From Niallia sp. NCCP-28 (lineage in GTDB: Bacteria; Bacillota; Bacilli; Bacillales; Cytobacillaceae): a stretch of DNA of 64,000 nucleotides. Below are positions 9,803 to 19,395 of this stretch, one piece after another. The stretch covers positions 186,001 to 250,000 of the forward strand of contig NZ_BQYJ01000002.1 of the NCBI RefSeq assembly GCF_023168165.1. The letters are read 5' to 3'. The notes beneath the pieces were generated by a model. It saw only the letters and a program-made list of their open reading frames with translations. It searched no databases and had not been told where the DNA came from. The position numbers and the translations under genes are program-made. Within the stretch, counting starts at the first letter, position 1, and each line of letters begins with the position of its first letter.

Positions 9803-12403
9803 ATGAATATGGATCAAATGACAGAAAGAGCGCAGCTGGCAATAAATGAAGCGCAAAGTCTTGCTGTAAAGGAAAGTCATCAAGAAGTGGATGATATTCA
9901 TTTATTCATCGCAATGATGAAGCAGGAAGATAATCTATTAACTGCTGTACTGCACAAACTTCATAAAGAACCAAAAATATTAATTGAAAAATTAACAAAA
10001 GAACTAGTCAAAAAACCACAAGTAACAGTAAGCAATGCAGCACAAGGTCATATTTATATAACGAGCAGTCTACAACGAATATTGGTTCAAGCAGAAGAGG
10101 AAAGAAAAAACATGGAAGATGATTATCTTTCTATAGAACATCTTATTGTCGCTGTTTTTTCTGAGAAGAGTTCAACTGTTGGAAAGTTATTAAATGAAAT
10201 GGACGTTTATAAAGAGGATGTAAACAATAAGATTATGGAGATAAGGGGGAGCCAGAAGGTGACATCAAAAAATCCAGAAGCAACTTATGATGCTTTAAAA
10301 AAATATGGCCGTGATTTAGTAGCCGAAGTTAGAGCGGGGAAAGTCGATCCAGTAATAGGAAGAGATAATGAAATACGCCATGTAATTCGCATTCTTTCAA
10401 GAAAAACAAAAAACAATCCTGTATTGATTGGAGAGCCAGGTGTTGGAAAAACAGCGATTGTAGAAGGTCTGGCTCAAAGAATTGTACGCAAAGATGTGCC
10501 AGAAGGATTAAAGGATAAAACAATTTTTTCATTAGATATGGGTGCACTTATTGCAGGCGCCAAATTTCGTGGCGAGTTTGAAGAAAGATTAAAAGCAGTG
10601 CTTCAAGAAGTGAAAATGAGCAATGGACAAATTTTATTGTTTATTGATGAACTTCATACAATTGTTGGAGCAGGAAAAACCGATGGAGCGATGGATGCTG
10701 GCAATATGCTAAAGCCAATGCTTGCAAGAGGAGAACTGCATTGTATTGGTGCGACAACATTAAATGAGCATCGCCAGTATATTGAAAAGGATCCAGCGCT
10801 AGAACGCCGTTTTCAGCAAGTGCTTGTGAAAGAGCCAACCGTGATGGATACAATATCTATCTTAAGAGGTTTAAAGGAGCGTTTTGAAATTCATCATGGT
10901 GTTGCTATCCAAGATCGTGCAATTATTGTAGCTGCAACAATGTCAGACCGCTATATAACAGATCGTTTTCTTCCAGATAAAGCGATTGATTTAATTGATG
11001 AAGCATGTGCGATGATCCGGACAGAAATTGATTCCATGCCTATTGAAATTGATGAATTAACAAGAAAAATTATGCAATTAGAAATAGAGGAAGCGGCATT
11101 AAGAAGAGAAAAAGATAGCTTGAGCCAAAAAAGATTAGCAACTATCGGAAAAGAACTAGCCGATTTAAAGGAAAAGGCCAATGCGTTGCAAGCTAAATGG
11201 CAATTAGAAAAAGAAGGCTTGCAAAGAATCCAAGAAAAAAAAGAAGAAATAGAAAAAAAGAAAAGAGAATTAGAAGCTGCTGAAGGAAAATATGATTTGA
11301 ATAAAGCAGCAGAGCTAAGACATGGAACGATTCCTTTATTGGAAAAACAATTAAAGGATTTAGAAGAAAAGGTCAGCAAAAAAACAGAAGAAAAACTGTT
11401 AAGAGAAGAAGTAACAGAAGATGAAATTGCAGGCATTGTTGCTAGATGGACAGGCATACCTGTTTCTAAATTAGTCGAAAAAGAAAGAGAAAAATTGCTG
11501 CGGCTAGAATCTATCCTTCAGGAAAGAGTGGTTGGACAAACAGAAGCTGTTCATCTGGTGAGTGACGCTGTATTAAGAGCGCGAGCTGGCATTAAAGATC
11601 CCAATAGACCGATTGGATCCTTTCTATTTTTAGGGCCGACAGGCGTGGGGAAAACTGAATTGGCAAAAGCATTGGCTGCTAGTTTATTTGATAGTGAAGA
11701 TCAAATCATTAGAATTGACATGTCTGAATACATGGAAAAACATGCAGTATCCCGTTTAATTGGTGCACCTCCTGGATATATAGGGTATGAAGAAGGGGGA
11801 CAATTAACGGAAGCTATTAGAAGAAAGCCATATTCTGTGGTGTTATTAGATGAAGTAGAGAAGGCTCATCCCGAAGTATTTAATATTTTATTGCAAGTTT
11901 TAGATGATGGGCGGATTACTGATTCACAAGGAAGAATGGTTGACTTTAAAAATACAGTCATTATTATGACTTCTAATATAGGATCACACTTATTATTAGA
12001 GAACAAAATAATGGACTTTATTCCAGAGGAAACAAGAGAAGGGGTAATGAATCAATTAAAGATGCATTTTCGTCCAGAATTTTTAAATAGAATTGATGAA
12101 ATAATCTTGTTTAAACCTCTTGCAGTTTCCGAAATAAAGGAAATTGTCACGAAACTTATTGCACAATTGCAGTCAAGATTAGCAGAACAACAAATAGTGA
12201 TTTCTATTACAAATGAAGCAAAAGAATATATAGCGCTAAATGGTTTTGATCCAGTTTACGGTGCAAGACCTTTAAAAAGATTTTTGCAGCGGACAGTGGA
12301 AACTTATTTAGCGAAAGATATTATTGCCGAAAAGATAAAGGAAAATGATCATGTAGTAATCGATGTAGAAGAAGGAAAGATCATGCTTCTGAATGAACGA
12401 TAA
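9803..12403 (+). CDS. clpB: ATP-dependent disaggregase ClpB
   Basis: Hexameric AAA+ chaperone that pulls apart protein aggregates with DnaK. The 866-aa protein has an N-terminal Clp repeat domain, a first AAA module with GEPGVGKT near residue 210, a long charged coiled-coil middle domain around residues 400-545 that sets ClpB apart from ClpC, and a second AAA module with GPTGVGKT near residue 610. B. subtilis lacks ClpB, so the gene is extra relative to that genome. It stands alone, behind a sigma-A promoter and a perfect CtsR box, and ends at a strong terminator. Confidence 0.95.
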   Translation: MNMDQMTERAQLAINEAQSLAVKESHQEVDDIHLFIAMMKQEDNLLTAVLHKLHKEPKILIEKLTKELVKKPQVTVSNAAQGHIYITSSLQRILVQAEEERKNMEDDYLSIEHLIVAVFSEKSSTVGKLLNEMDVYKEDVNNKIMEIRGSQKVTSKNPEATYDALKKYGRDLVAEVRAGKVDPVIGRDNEIRHVIRILSRKTKNNPVLIGEPGVGKTAIVEGLAQRIVRKDVPEGLKDKTIFSLDMGALIAGAKFRGEFEERLKAVLQEVKMSNGQILLFIDELHTIVGAGKTDGAMDAGNMLKPMLARGELHCIGATTLNEHRQYIEKDPALERRFQQVLVKEPTVMDTISILRGLKERFEIHHGVAIQDRAIIVAATMSDRYITDRFLPDKAIDLIDEACAMIRTEIDSMPIEIDELTRKIMQLEIEEAALRREKDSLSQKRLATIGKELADLKEKANALQAKWQLEKEGLQRIQEKKEEIEKKKRELEAAEGKYDLNKAAELRHGTIPLLEKQLKDLEEKVSKKTEEKLLREEVTEDEIAGIVARWTGIPVSKLVEKEREKLLRLESILQERVVGQTEAVHLVSDAVLRARAGIKDPNRPIGSFLFLGPTGVGKTELAKALAASLFDSEDQIIRIDMSEYMEKHAVSRLIGAPPGYIGYEEGGQLTEAIRRKPYSVVLLDEVEKAHPEVFNILLQVLDDGRITDSQGRMVDFKNTVIIMTSNIGSHLLLENKIMDFIPEETREGVMNQLKMHFRPEFLNRIDEIILFKPLAVSEIKEIVTKLIAQLQSRLAEQQIVISITNEAKEYIALNGFDPVYGARPLKRFLQRTVETYLAKDIIAEKIKENDHVVIDVEEGKIMLLNER

Positions 12404-12420
12404 AATTATGGGCATATGCA

Positions 12421-12458
12421 AAAAAAGAGAACTGGCTAAAAGTCCAGTTCTCTTTTTT
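12421..12458. terminator. Bidirectional terminator, clpB / yjzD
   Basis: AAAAAAGAGAACTGG and CCAGTTCTCTTTTTT form a perfect 15-base stem around an 8-base loop, with A runs on the left and T runs on the right, so it can serve both converging genes. Confidence 0.9.
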
Positions 12459-12527
12459 GCATACATAAATAATCTCTTTTGATGGATATATTTTTTTCGT
12501 TTTACTAGGTCATCTGTTTTATAATGA

Positions 12528-12719
12528 TTAATGAGCACTTTCTTCACGATTAGGTTCATTTGGAATAATGGCTCCTAGTACAAAAACTAATACAGTAAAG
12601 ATAATGCTTAAAATAAAGCCAGTACTAAGGCTAAATGAACTGCCATTCATGGAGCTAACAACGTATGTAAGCATTTGCGCAAGTAAGAATGACCAAATAA
12701 ATGTAAACAAATAACGCAC
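12528..12719 (-). CDS. yjzD: YjzD family membrane protein (DUF2929)
   Basis: A 63-aa protein with two predicted transmembrane helices (residues about 4-22 and 34-52) and a short acidic tail ending NREESAH. Sequence pattern and position after yjzC match YjzD/DUF2929, whose function is unknown. AGGTG lies upstream of the start on the minus strand. The gene converges with clpB. Confidence 0.75.
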   Translation of the reverse strand: MRYLFTFIWSFLLAQMLTYVVSSMNGSSFSLSTGFILSIIFTVLVFVLGAIIPNEPNREESAH

Positions 12720-12812
12720 TTTAATTCACCTCACAACAATTTTCAATTCTTTGTTCATCTTATCATATTGTCAGAAATTAATAAATGTCTATTGCTTTAA
12801 CTTATTATGAAA

Positions 12813-13008
12813 AGGCTGTTTTCCTAAAACTTGTGGTTGTTTAACAGAAAAAATGGGAGAAAAAAGATATAAAGCCTGAATATAGGTAGACTCCTGTAGG
12901 GGTGCAAGAAAGGAGTCCATGCGACGAGGAGGATCAGCGCTCCCCCATAGAAAATAAAGTGTAATCAGGCTGTGTTTTTAAAAGCAACAATGCATACAAA
13001 AACAGCCT
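12813..13008. repeat. TIR-bounded dispersed element, copy 1
   Basis: AGGCTGTTTT (12813-12822) and AAAACAGCCT (12999-13008) are perfect 10-base terminal inverted repeats around about 175 bases. Read on the minus strand, its right end (CATTGTTGCTTTTAAA) and its middle (TCTATGG, GGAGCG) match copy 2 at 58081-58266. No coding frame is evident inside. The rest of the gap 12720-13278 shows no gene. Confidence 0.65.
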
Positions 13009-13278
13009 ATGAAAAAGCAAACTTTAATAATTGAATCTTTTTATAAGAGGAACAGGACTATTTTTAAGTTCAATGCAGTATAGTCAAAAATGTGCGCGCA
13101 TAATATTATTGTAAGTATATGTGTATGCTGGAAAAGAAAGCGAAGTCCTAACCCTTTTTTGTATGCCTTATGTACAAATTCATCATAAAGAAGATAGAGA
13201 AAATAGGCAAACTCCCTTACATTTTTAAAAAATGCTCATACATTATTAAAAGGAAAATGTTATAAAGGAGTTTTAGAG

Positions 13279-14016
13279 ATGGAGAACCGGAACTTCCAAT
13301 TGGATACCGAATGGAATATGATACATTACCCTCCTCAACCAAACGGTTTCGGTGTCTTGATAATCGGGGATGACAGAAACTTTGTAAATCAGTCAACAAG
13401 TTTTTGGACACAAAATGAAGGGAAAAAGCAATTGGTTGAATCACTTCTTGAAAAAGGCTACACTATATTTTATTCTAATTTATATGGAAAAAATTGGGGT
13501 AGCAATCAAGCTTGTCAATTAGCAGAACGGTTATATCGATATGTAATACGTTCAGAAATCCTCAATCAGAAAATTCATTTAATAGCGGAAGGAATGGGGG
13601 CGCTAACCGCCATCCAGCTAATGAAAGAAATGAAAGTCAATATTCGCTCCGTTGTTTTATTTAATCCTATTTTATCATTAAAGGATCATATAGAAAGAGA
13701 AAAGGAACATAAATTTTTTTTTAAGAAGTTATGTAATGAAATATCAGTAGCTTTTCATTTGAATGAAGAGGAAGTTTTGCCATTTTTAAAGGGGCGAAAG
13801 GAAATTTTATTAGAAGAAACGTCTGCTCCTGTGAAAATTATTCAAATTTTGCATGATGGCAAATCCTATTATCAATCTAACTATTTAAAAAAAGAATCTA
13901 CAGAATGGAAGAAAAAAAAGCTGCCAATTATTGTTTCATATGTTGTGCCAGAAAAAAGAAGTACTCTTCCAAAGCACATACATTTGTTTTTTCAAGCTAA
14001 TGAAAAATATTTATAA
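13279..14016 (+). CDS. yjaU: Alpha/beta-hydrolase-like protein, YjaU position
   Basis: A 245-aa soluble protein with hydrolase-fold features: an early strand GFGVLIIGDD, then HLIAEGMGALTAIQL where the nucleophile elbow should be, and a Val-rich strand SVVLFNPIL. The elbow reads A-E-G-M-G instead of G-x-S-x-G, so the catalytic Ser is missing and enzyme activity is doubtful. It sits just before the YjaV-like gene and med-comZ, as in B. subtilis; the symbol rests on that order. AAAGGAG precedes ATG 13279. Confidence 0.6.
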   Translation: MENRNFQLDTEWNMIHYPPQPNGFGVLIIGDDRNFVNQSTSFWTQNEGKKQLVESLLEKGYTIFYSNLYGKNWGSNQACQLAERLYRYVIRSEILNQKIHLIAEGMGALTAIQLMKEMKVNIRSVVLFNPILSLKDHIEREKEHKFFFKKLCNEISVAFHLNEEEVLPFLKGRKEILLEETSAPVKIIQILHDGKSYYQSNYLKKESTEWKKKKLPIIVSYVVPEKRSTLPKHIHLFFQANEKYL

Positions 14017-14156
14017 AGTGAAACGGCAAGCGGTGATTTCTGCATTCCCCATTGCTTAAGGCGCAAGAATAGGATGATATAATATAAATCGATCACACAG
14101 AGTCTGCCGCAGAATTTGTGAGGGTTATAGCTTGTTAAATAGAGATAAAAATGAAT

Positions 14157-14189
14157 AAGGAATTCTCTGGGGTTAGAGGATTCCTTTTT
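14157..14189 (+). terminator. Terminator after the yjaU-like gene
   Basis: AAGGAATTCTCT and AGAGGATTCCTT pair around GGGGTT with one G-T wobble, followed by TTTTTC. Confidence 0.75.
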
Positions 14190-14267
14190 CTTATGCAAAA
14201 ATCAAGATGAAATAATTAATAAATGGAAGCATATTATACAATAATGAGTTTTTAGGGAGGCACAAAG

Positions 14268-15038
14268 ATGGATAATTTTATAATAATTGGAAAATATCAT
14301 TTTATTGGCTTGCATCTTTGTTCGGCATTATTGGAAAAGGGGCTTAAAATAAAAGGGCTATCTTACCCTGGTTTTTCTGTACATCAATTGGAAGAAAAAG
14401 AAATGGTTTTTGGGAGAAATGCTAATTTTATTGATATAGACTGGGAGCAGCGATTAAAACAGATAAAGGAAGGAGAGACAATCATTATTTTTGATTGTTA
14501 TACATTAGATAAGCTAGATGACTTAATTACTGCGATGCAAGAATTTTTCAAAGGAAATCGGCGGAAAATGCCTAAAAAAGTGGTGGCTATTTGTCCTGTT
14601 ACAATGGAAGAATCACAAAATAAACAATGTGTGAAGTTTTTTAGCGAAATGAAGATACCATATCAATTTATATATTTACCAACGATTTACGGTCCTTGGC
14701 AGCCAGAAAATTTTTTGTTTCAACAAATCTTCTTAAAGGAAACAACAAAAAACTTGCTTCCAAGGCAAAATGAATATACTAAAGATGCTATTTTTGTGGA
14801 AGATGCGGTGGAAGAGATAATTGAGCAGATAAAAAATCAGCAAAATGAAGCCATCTTACTGCGAAGTGCTGTACAAAAACATTGGCAAAAATGTATGGAT
14901 GTACTAAACTATTCAATAGATTATGTAGAGGATAGTGAAAATTATTTTGCAGAGAATAACTTTACAATTAATGTAAAAAATAAAAATAGAATCACAGATA
15001 ATTTAGCTTTGCAAAAAAAAATATTAAAATGTATATAA
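14268..15038 (+). CDS. yjaV: NAD(P)-binding epimerase-like protein, YjaV position
   Basis: A 256-aa protein resembling the extended SDR/epimerase fold: an N-terminal strand-loop-helix IIIGKYHFIGLHLC, and YLPTIYGPWQPENF, like the substrate-domain turn of epimerases. The dinucleotide loop reads GKYHFIG rather than GGxGFIG, and no YxxxK pair is obvious, so it may be a non-catalytic relative. The C-terminus is rich in Lys and Asn. Position between the YjaU-like gene and med supports YjaV. GGGAGG precedes the ATG. Confidence 0.6.
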   Translation: MDNFIIIGKYHFIGLHLCSALLEKGLKIKGLSYPGFSVHQLEEKEMVFGRNANFIDIDWEQRLKQIKEGETIIIFDCYTLDKLDDLITAMQEFFKGNRRKMPKKVVAICPVTMEESQNKQCVKFFSEMKIPYQFIYLPTIYGPWQPENFLFQQIFLKETTKNLLPRQNEYTKDAIFVEDAVEEIIEQIKNQQNEAILLRSAVQKHWQKCMDVLNYSIDYVEDSENYFAENNFTINVKNKNRITDNLALQKKILKCI

Positions 15039-15097
15039 ATCCTTTTTAATCTCTTTGACATGAAAACAATATAGGAATTTTGGGAAAGGCATAAACA

Positions 15098-16096
15098 ATG
15101 CGAAAACTTAAGAAAATTTTATTGATTTTCCTTCTGTTATTTTCTTTTTTACTGCTGTCTTGTGAGCATGCTGTAGAAAAAAAAGGGAAAATTCAAAAAG
15201 TTGGACTCCTTGTGGAGGGAACAGTGAGTGATCAAGGATGGGGAACAAAGGCCTATACCGGGTTACTTAATATTCAATCAAAATATGATGTTGATATATT
15301 TTATAAAGAGGGAATTACTTCAGAACAAATTGCCGAAAGAGCGATTAAAGAATTTCAAAATAAAGGTGTAAACCTTATTTTCGGAAATAGTTCAGCGTTT
15401 GGCACTTTTTTTAATGCTCTTTCCAAAAAATATCCCAATATACATTTTGTTAGTTTTAATAGCAATGCTAAAAATCAAAATACGACAAGTATGATATTGG
15501 ATGGCTATTCAATAGGATTTTTTGGGGGGAAGGTTGCAGGTTATATGACAAAAACAAATATAATTGGAATTGTAGCCGCTTTTGAAAATCAGCCAGAAGT
15601 GCAAGGGTTTACGGATGGAGCAAAATTTGAAAATAAACAGGTGAAAGTATTAACAAAGTATGTACATAGTTGGGATAATCGGGAAAAAGCTAGCTTATTA
15701 CTCGAACAATTATTGTCACAGAATGTTGATATTGTTTATCCGACAGGAAATAGTTATAATCAGGAAATCATTGAAAAAGCAAAAGCAGAGGATTTATATT
15801 CCATTGGTTTCGCTACAGATCGCACAGATTTAGGTGATGGAAATGTATTAACTAGCACCATTCAAGATATAGCTGAACTATATGCATATACAGCAAAAAA
15901 ATTTAATGAGGGTGACTTGTCCGCTGGAAATATGTATTTTGGGATGAGCGACAATTTTACTTCAATAGGTGAATTTAGTGAACATGTAGATAAAGAATTT
16001 ATTTTAAAAATAAATAAAGAAATAAATGACTTTAAAAAATCAGGCAAATTGCCAAATGAACAAAAAGCGGAGGATAATGAAGATGACAACAAATGA
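15098..16096 (+). CDS. med: Med, BMP-family lipoprotein, competence regulator
   Basis: A 332-aa substrate-binding-protein relative. A lipoprotein signal peptide ends at the lipobox LLSC (Cys about residue 22), followed by the BMP/Med domain with KVGLLVEGTVSDQGWG, FVSFNSNAK and FATDRTDLGDG. In B. subtilis Med acts positively on comK. The 3' end overlaps comZ by 14 bases, so the two are translated together. No partner ABC transporter genes are adjacent. Confidence 0.85.
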   Translation: MRKLKKILLIFLLLFSFLLLSCEHAVEKKGKIQKVGLLVEGTVSDQGWGTKAYTGLLNIQSKYDVDIFYKEGITSEQIAERAIKEFQNKGVNLIFGNSSAFGTFFNALSKKYPNIHFVSFNSNAKNQNTTSMILDGYSIGFFGGKVAGYMTKTNIIGIVAAFENQPEVQGFTDGAKFENKQVKVLTKYVHSWDNREKASLLLEQLLSQNVDIVYPTGNSYNQEIIEKAKAEDLYSIGFATDRTDLGDGNVLTSTIQDIAELYAYTAKKFNEGDLSAGNMYFGMSDNFTSIGEFSEHVDKEFILKINKEINDFKKSGKLPNEQKAEDNEDDNK

Positions 16097-16283
16097 TAAA
16101 ACAATGGAATTTATGCAAATAGCTATGAAATATCTGCCAGAAGCAAAAGAGGAATTAGACAGAGCAGGTGTAGAGTTATCTTTTGAGATGATTCAGCCAT
16201 TTATGAATCTTTTTACAAAGGTAATGAATGAAGCATATGAACTAGGCAAACTGGATGGTGCTGGAGATAAGCAAGGTATCTAA
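16083..16283 (+). CDS. comZ: ComZ, late competence regulator
   Basis: A 66-aa acidic helical protein with the family core MEFMQIAMKYLPEAKEELDR and FMNLFTKVMNEAYELGKLD. ComZ represses the comG operon in B. subtilis. I chose ATG 16083, 9 bases after GGAGG (16069-16073) inside the end of med; ATG 16077 would be only 3 bases from it. The overlap with med is the same arrangement as in B. subtilis. Confidence 0.88.
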   Translation: MTTNDKTMEFMQIAMKYLPEAKEELDRAGVELSFEMIQPFMNLFTKVMNEAYELGKLDGAGDKQGI

Positions 16284-16316
16284 ACCGAAATTCCAATACT
16301 AGCTTAATAAGGGAAA

Positions 16317-16364
16317 CAAAGACAATTTTACTGTGAAAATTCAGAGTGAAATTGTCTTTGTTTT
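16317..16364 (+). terminator. Terminator of med-comZ
   Basis: CAAAGACAATTT (16317-16328) pairs perfectly with AAATTGTCTTTG (16349-16360), followed by TTTTG. It isolates the competence genes from the inserted sorbitol operon. Confidence 0.8.
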
Positions 16365-16394
16365 GTTTATATGGAAATGTACTGATAGTGCAAG

Positions 16395-16418
16395 GATTTT
16401 CACGTTTGTGTGAAAATC
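16395..16418. promoter_or_regulatory. Inverted-repeat operator candidate of the sorbitol operon
   Basis: GATTTTCAC and GTGAAAATC are perfect 9-base arms around GTTTGT. The site lies about 30 bases upstream of a TATACT hexamer (16448-16453) with no good -35, which suits binding by an activator such as the PRD regulator encoded in the operon. Confidence 0.6.
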
Positions 16419-16464
16419 TCTGTATTAATTTAAGCTTCCTTTCATTTTATACTAAAAACATCAA

Positions 16465-16479
16465 ATGAAAACGCTTAAA
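16465..16479. promoter_or_regulatory. Probable cre site (CcpA)
   Basis: ATGAAAACGCTTAAA fits the cre consensus WTGNAANCGNWNNCW with one mismatch at the penultimate base. It lies just downstream of the likely promoter and 20 bases before the first sorbitol gene, a usual place for a CcpA roadblock. Confidence 0.6.
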
Positions 16480-16499
16480 GAAAATGGAGGTTAACATAA

Positions 16500-17300
16500 A
16501 TGAAAAATACATGGTTAGCATTAGAAGGTAAAGTAGCTGTTGTAACAGGGGGATCTTCAGGAATTGGATTGCATATTGCACAAGAATTAGTAAAAAACGG
16601 CGCTCAAGTAATTATTTCTGATTTAAATGGAGAAGAAGGTCAACAGGCTGATGGCTCTTATTTAATCAAGTGTGATGTAACAAATAAAGCAAGTGTCGAT
16701 GGAATGATTGCAAAAGTAGTTGATCACTTTGGAACCATCGATATTCTTATTAATAATGCAGGCATCAATTTGCCGAGACTATTGATTGATGTAAAAGGTG
16801 AGAAACCAGAATATGAGCTAAGCGAAAAAGACTTTGATTTAATGGTTGCAGTAAATCAAAAAGGTCCTTATTTATGTGCACAGGCTGCTGCAAAAGAAAT
16901 GGTCAAGAAAAAAAACGGTGTCATTATCAACGTTGCATCTGAAGCAGGGCAAGAAGGATCAGCAGGCCAGAGCTGCTATTCAGCAACAAAAGGTGCAGTG
17001 ATTTCATTTAGCCGTGCTTGGGCAAAGGAATTAGGCCCTTACAACATTCGTGTGGTAGCAATTGCACCTGGAATTCTTGAAAAAACAGGATTAAGAACGA
17101 ATGCATATAATGAGGCCCTTGCCTATACTCGTGGGGTAACCGTAGATGGACTATCAACAGATTACAGCAAATCTATTCCATTGGGGAGAGAAGGTTTATT
17201 AAAAGAAGTTGGAGATCTTGTATCTTACCTAGCATCCGAGAGAGCAAGCTATATTACAGGAACAACTTTTAATATTTCAGGTGGTAAATCACGTGGATAA
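16500..17300 (+). CDS. srlD: Sorbitol-6-phosphate 2-dehydrogenase (SDR)
   Basis: Oxidises sorbitol 6-phosphate to fructose 6-phosphate with NAD. The 266-aa short-chain dehydrogenase has the cofactor loop TGGSSGIG near residue 16, NNAG near residue 88, and the catalytic Ser and YSATKG pair in the middle. SDR sequence alone does not fix the substrate; the following PTS genes for glucitol do. It is the first gene of the operon, behind an inverted repeat and a cre-like site. Confidence 0.85.
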   Translation: MKNTWLALEGKVAVVTGGSSGIGLHIAQELVKNGAQVIISDLNGEEGQQADGSYLIKCDVTNKASVDGMIAKVVDHFGTIDILINNAGINLPRLLIDVKGEKPEYELSEKDFDLMVAVNQKGPYLCAQAAAKEMVKKKNGVIINVASEAGQEGSAGQSCYSATKGAVISFSRAWAKELGPYNIRVVAIAPGILEKTGLRTNAYNEALAYTRGVTVDGLSTDYSKSIPLGREGLLKEVGDLVSYLASERASYITGTTFNISGGKSRG

Positions 17301-17449
17301 CAATGAATGCATAAAGGTTTGAAGAATATCAGATATTGGCCTTTTTGCAAAATTGCTCTACTAGAATAGTAAAGAAAAATTTTATAACAAAAAAATTTTT
17401 TTTCTATATACTTAACAAAGGAACATGCAGCAAAAGGTGGTATAGAAAG

Positions 17450-19369
17450 ATGTCTGATATAAATAATGATTTACGGATTGTGCAAATAATTGATTTAACC
17501 AGAAAAAAATCATATGTTTCGTTAGATTATATAGCAGAGTCAACTGGTGTCAGCACACGAACAATTAGAAATTATATAAAGCAGCTAAATTCTGATTGGA
17601 ATGGAACTGCAGAACTTGTTAATGAACGAGGAAAGGGCCTTCGCTTACTAATAAATAACCAAAATCTTTTTGATCATTATTTAGAGAAGTTGAATAAAGA
17701 GAGGATATTACAAGATTCTCCACAAAAAAGGCTTGCTGCTATTATAGATTGCCTGCTTAATAATGACATAATTACTTTAGATGAGATAGCTATGAGACTC
17801 AATATTGGCAGAACAACATTGGTTAATGAATTAAAAAAAGCGACTGTCTCATTGGAATCTTATAGTCTATCTATTGCAGGAAAACAAAATGAAGGAATGC
17901 ATCTAACAGGAAATGAATTAAATTTGCGTTTTTTCATCCTTGATCATGTATTTGAATACCTATATGGCGATTATCCCTTAGATGAAGACATTAAAGAGGA
18001 ATTAATAAATGTTATCGATCAATATGATTTAGAATGCACAACACAAAGTCGATTAATGCAATCAATAACTATTATGCTGGATCGATTGTTAAAGGGATAT
18101 GCCATTTTAAAGGTAGAAGATAAATATAAGGCGTTATTAAAGTCCAAGGATTTCCAAATTGCAACAGAATTAGCACGAGTAATAGAAAAAGGTTTGCCTA
18201 TTAATATACCAATTCAGGAAGTATTGTTCATAACACTTCCAATTGCCGGGAGAAGAACGCCGACAAATAACCGGACAATGGCAGAAATCAAAATAACGGA
18301 TGAAATAGATAATCTGCTGGAGAGGATTTTTGATCGACTAGGTTTTCGAAAAGAAATTATTTATGAAAAGGGCGAATTTTTTGAAGACTTGCAGTATCAT
18401 ATTACCTTTATGCTTAATCGATTAATGTTTAATATTCGTTTGAAAAATCCCTTGCTAAATGATGTCAATCAAAAATATCCTCTTGCTTACAAAATGGCAG
18501 AAATAGCAGGCAAAGTAATCAAAGAGAAATATGAGCTAGAAGTTTCGGAAGATGAACTTGGTTATCTTGCTTTCTACTTTAGTGTATATATCGCTCAAAC
18601 TGATGTAAAAGTTAGAACATTGCAGAAAGTAGCAGTTGTTTGCGGTACAGGCAGGGGAACTTCCAAATTAATAAGCATCCAATTACAGCGTGTGCTTCAT
18701 CAGAATACCAGAATAAATCTCTTTTCAGAGAAAGAAGTATCGAAAGAGCTGCTGAAAGATTATGATATCGTTTTTTCTACAGTAAAATTATCTTTTGAAA
18801 CAGATGCATCTTTAATAATGATAAATGAAATATTTGATGAAAGCACTATTGCACGACAAATTGAAAAAGTGACTTATTTACAGAAGTTTAAACTAAGAGA
18901 TATTGGTAATGGCCATTCTATTTTAAAATTATTAACAAATGAAAATAAGGTATTTTTTCTGGATAATAAGCAGACATATCATCAAAATGTAGAAATGATG
19001 ATTAATCAATTAACAAATTTAGGATTTTTAGATGAAGGATTTAAAGAGAGACTTATTAAACGTGAGGAAAAGGGATCGATGATCTTTGATAAATCTATCG
19101 CTTTGCCACATACCATAAATTATCAATCTAATAAATTGGAAGTAGCTTTAGGAGTTTCTTCAGAAAAAATAGAGGAAAATGGCAAAGAAATTAAATTAAT
19201 ATTTTTATTGGGAATACCAAATCAGACTGATAATGATGATAGTTTAATTGTAAAAATATATGAAGAAATCATTCGATTGGCATCAAATGATTTACTTGTT
19301 CAAAAGCTAGCTGGATCGAAGACTTATGAGGAAATAGCAAACTACCTCGAAGAAATAGCCGACAAATAA
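17450..19369 (+). CDS. srlR: PRD-containing sorbitol operon regulator (BglG/MtlR type)
   Basis: A 639-aa activator: two N-terminal HTH segments (VSTRTIRNYIKQL near residue 35 and GRTTLVNELKKA near 120), two PTS-regulation domains about residues 170-390 with a conserved His in YHITFMLNRL, an EIIB-like domain with Cys near 398 in VVCGTGRGTS, and a C-terminal EIIA-like domain with His near 553 in ALPHTIN. Phosphorylation at these sites would tell it whether PTS sugar is flowing. ATG 17450 follows AAGGTGG by 9 bases; the open frame upstream is ignored. The likely target is the 16395-16418 palindrome. Confidence 0.88.
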   Translation: MSDINNDLRIVQIIDLTRKKSYVSLDYIAESTGVSTRTIRNYIKQLNSDWNGTAELVNERGKGLRLLINNQNLFDHYLEKLNKERILQDSPQKRLAAIIDCLLNNDIITLDEIAMRLNIGRTTLVNELKKATVSLESYSLSIAGKQNEGMHLTGNELNLRFFILDHVFEYLYGDYPLDEDIKEELINVIDQYDLECTTQSRLMQSITIMLDRLLKGYAILKVEDKYKALLKSKDFQIATELARVIEKGLPINIPIQEVLFITLPIAGRRTPTNNRTMAEIKITDEIDNLLERIFDRLGFRKEIIYEKGEFFEDLQYHITFMLNRLMFNIRLKNPLLNDVNQKYPLAYKMAEIAGKVIKEKYELEVSEDELGYLAFYFSVYIAQTDVKVRTLQKVAVVCGTGRGTSKLISIQLQRVLHQNTRINLFSEKEVSKELLKDYDIVFSTVKLSFETDASLIMINEIFDESTIARQIEKVTYLQKFKLRDIGNGHSILKLLTNENKVFFLDNKQTYHQNVEMMINQLTNLGFLDEGFKERLIKREEKGSMIFDKSIALPHTINYQSNKLEVALGVSSEKIEENGKEIKLIFLLGIPNQTDNDDSLIVKIYEEIIRLASNDLLVQKLAGSKTYEEIANYLEEIADK

Positions 19370-19395
19370 GGAACCTGTAGATTGGAAGTGAAAAA

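Noticed and set aside
10951-11457. 168-aa frame on the minus strand inside clpB
   Set aside because: Composition mirrors the Glu/Lys-rich coiled-coil of ClpB on the other strand; no ribosome site.
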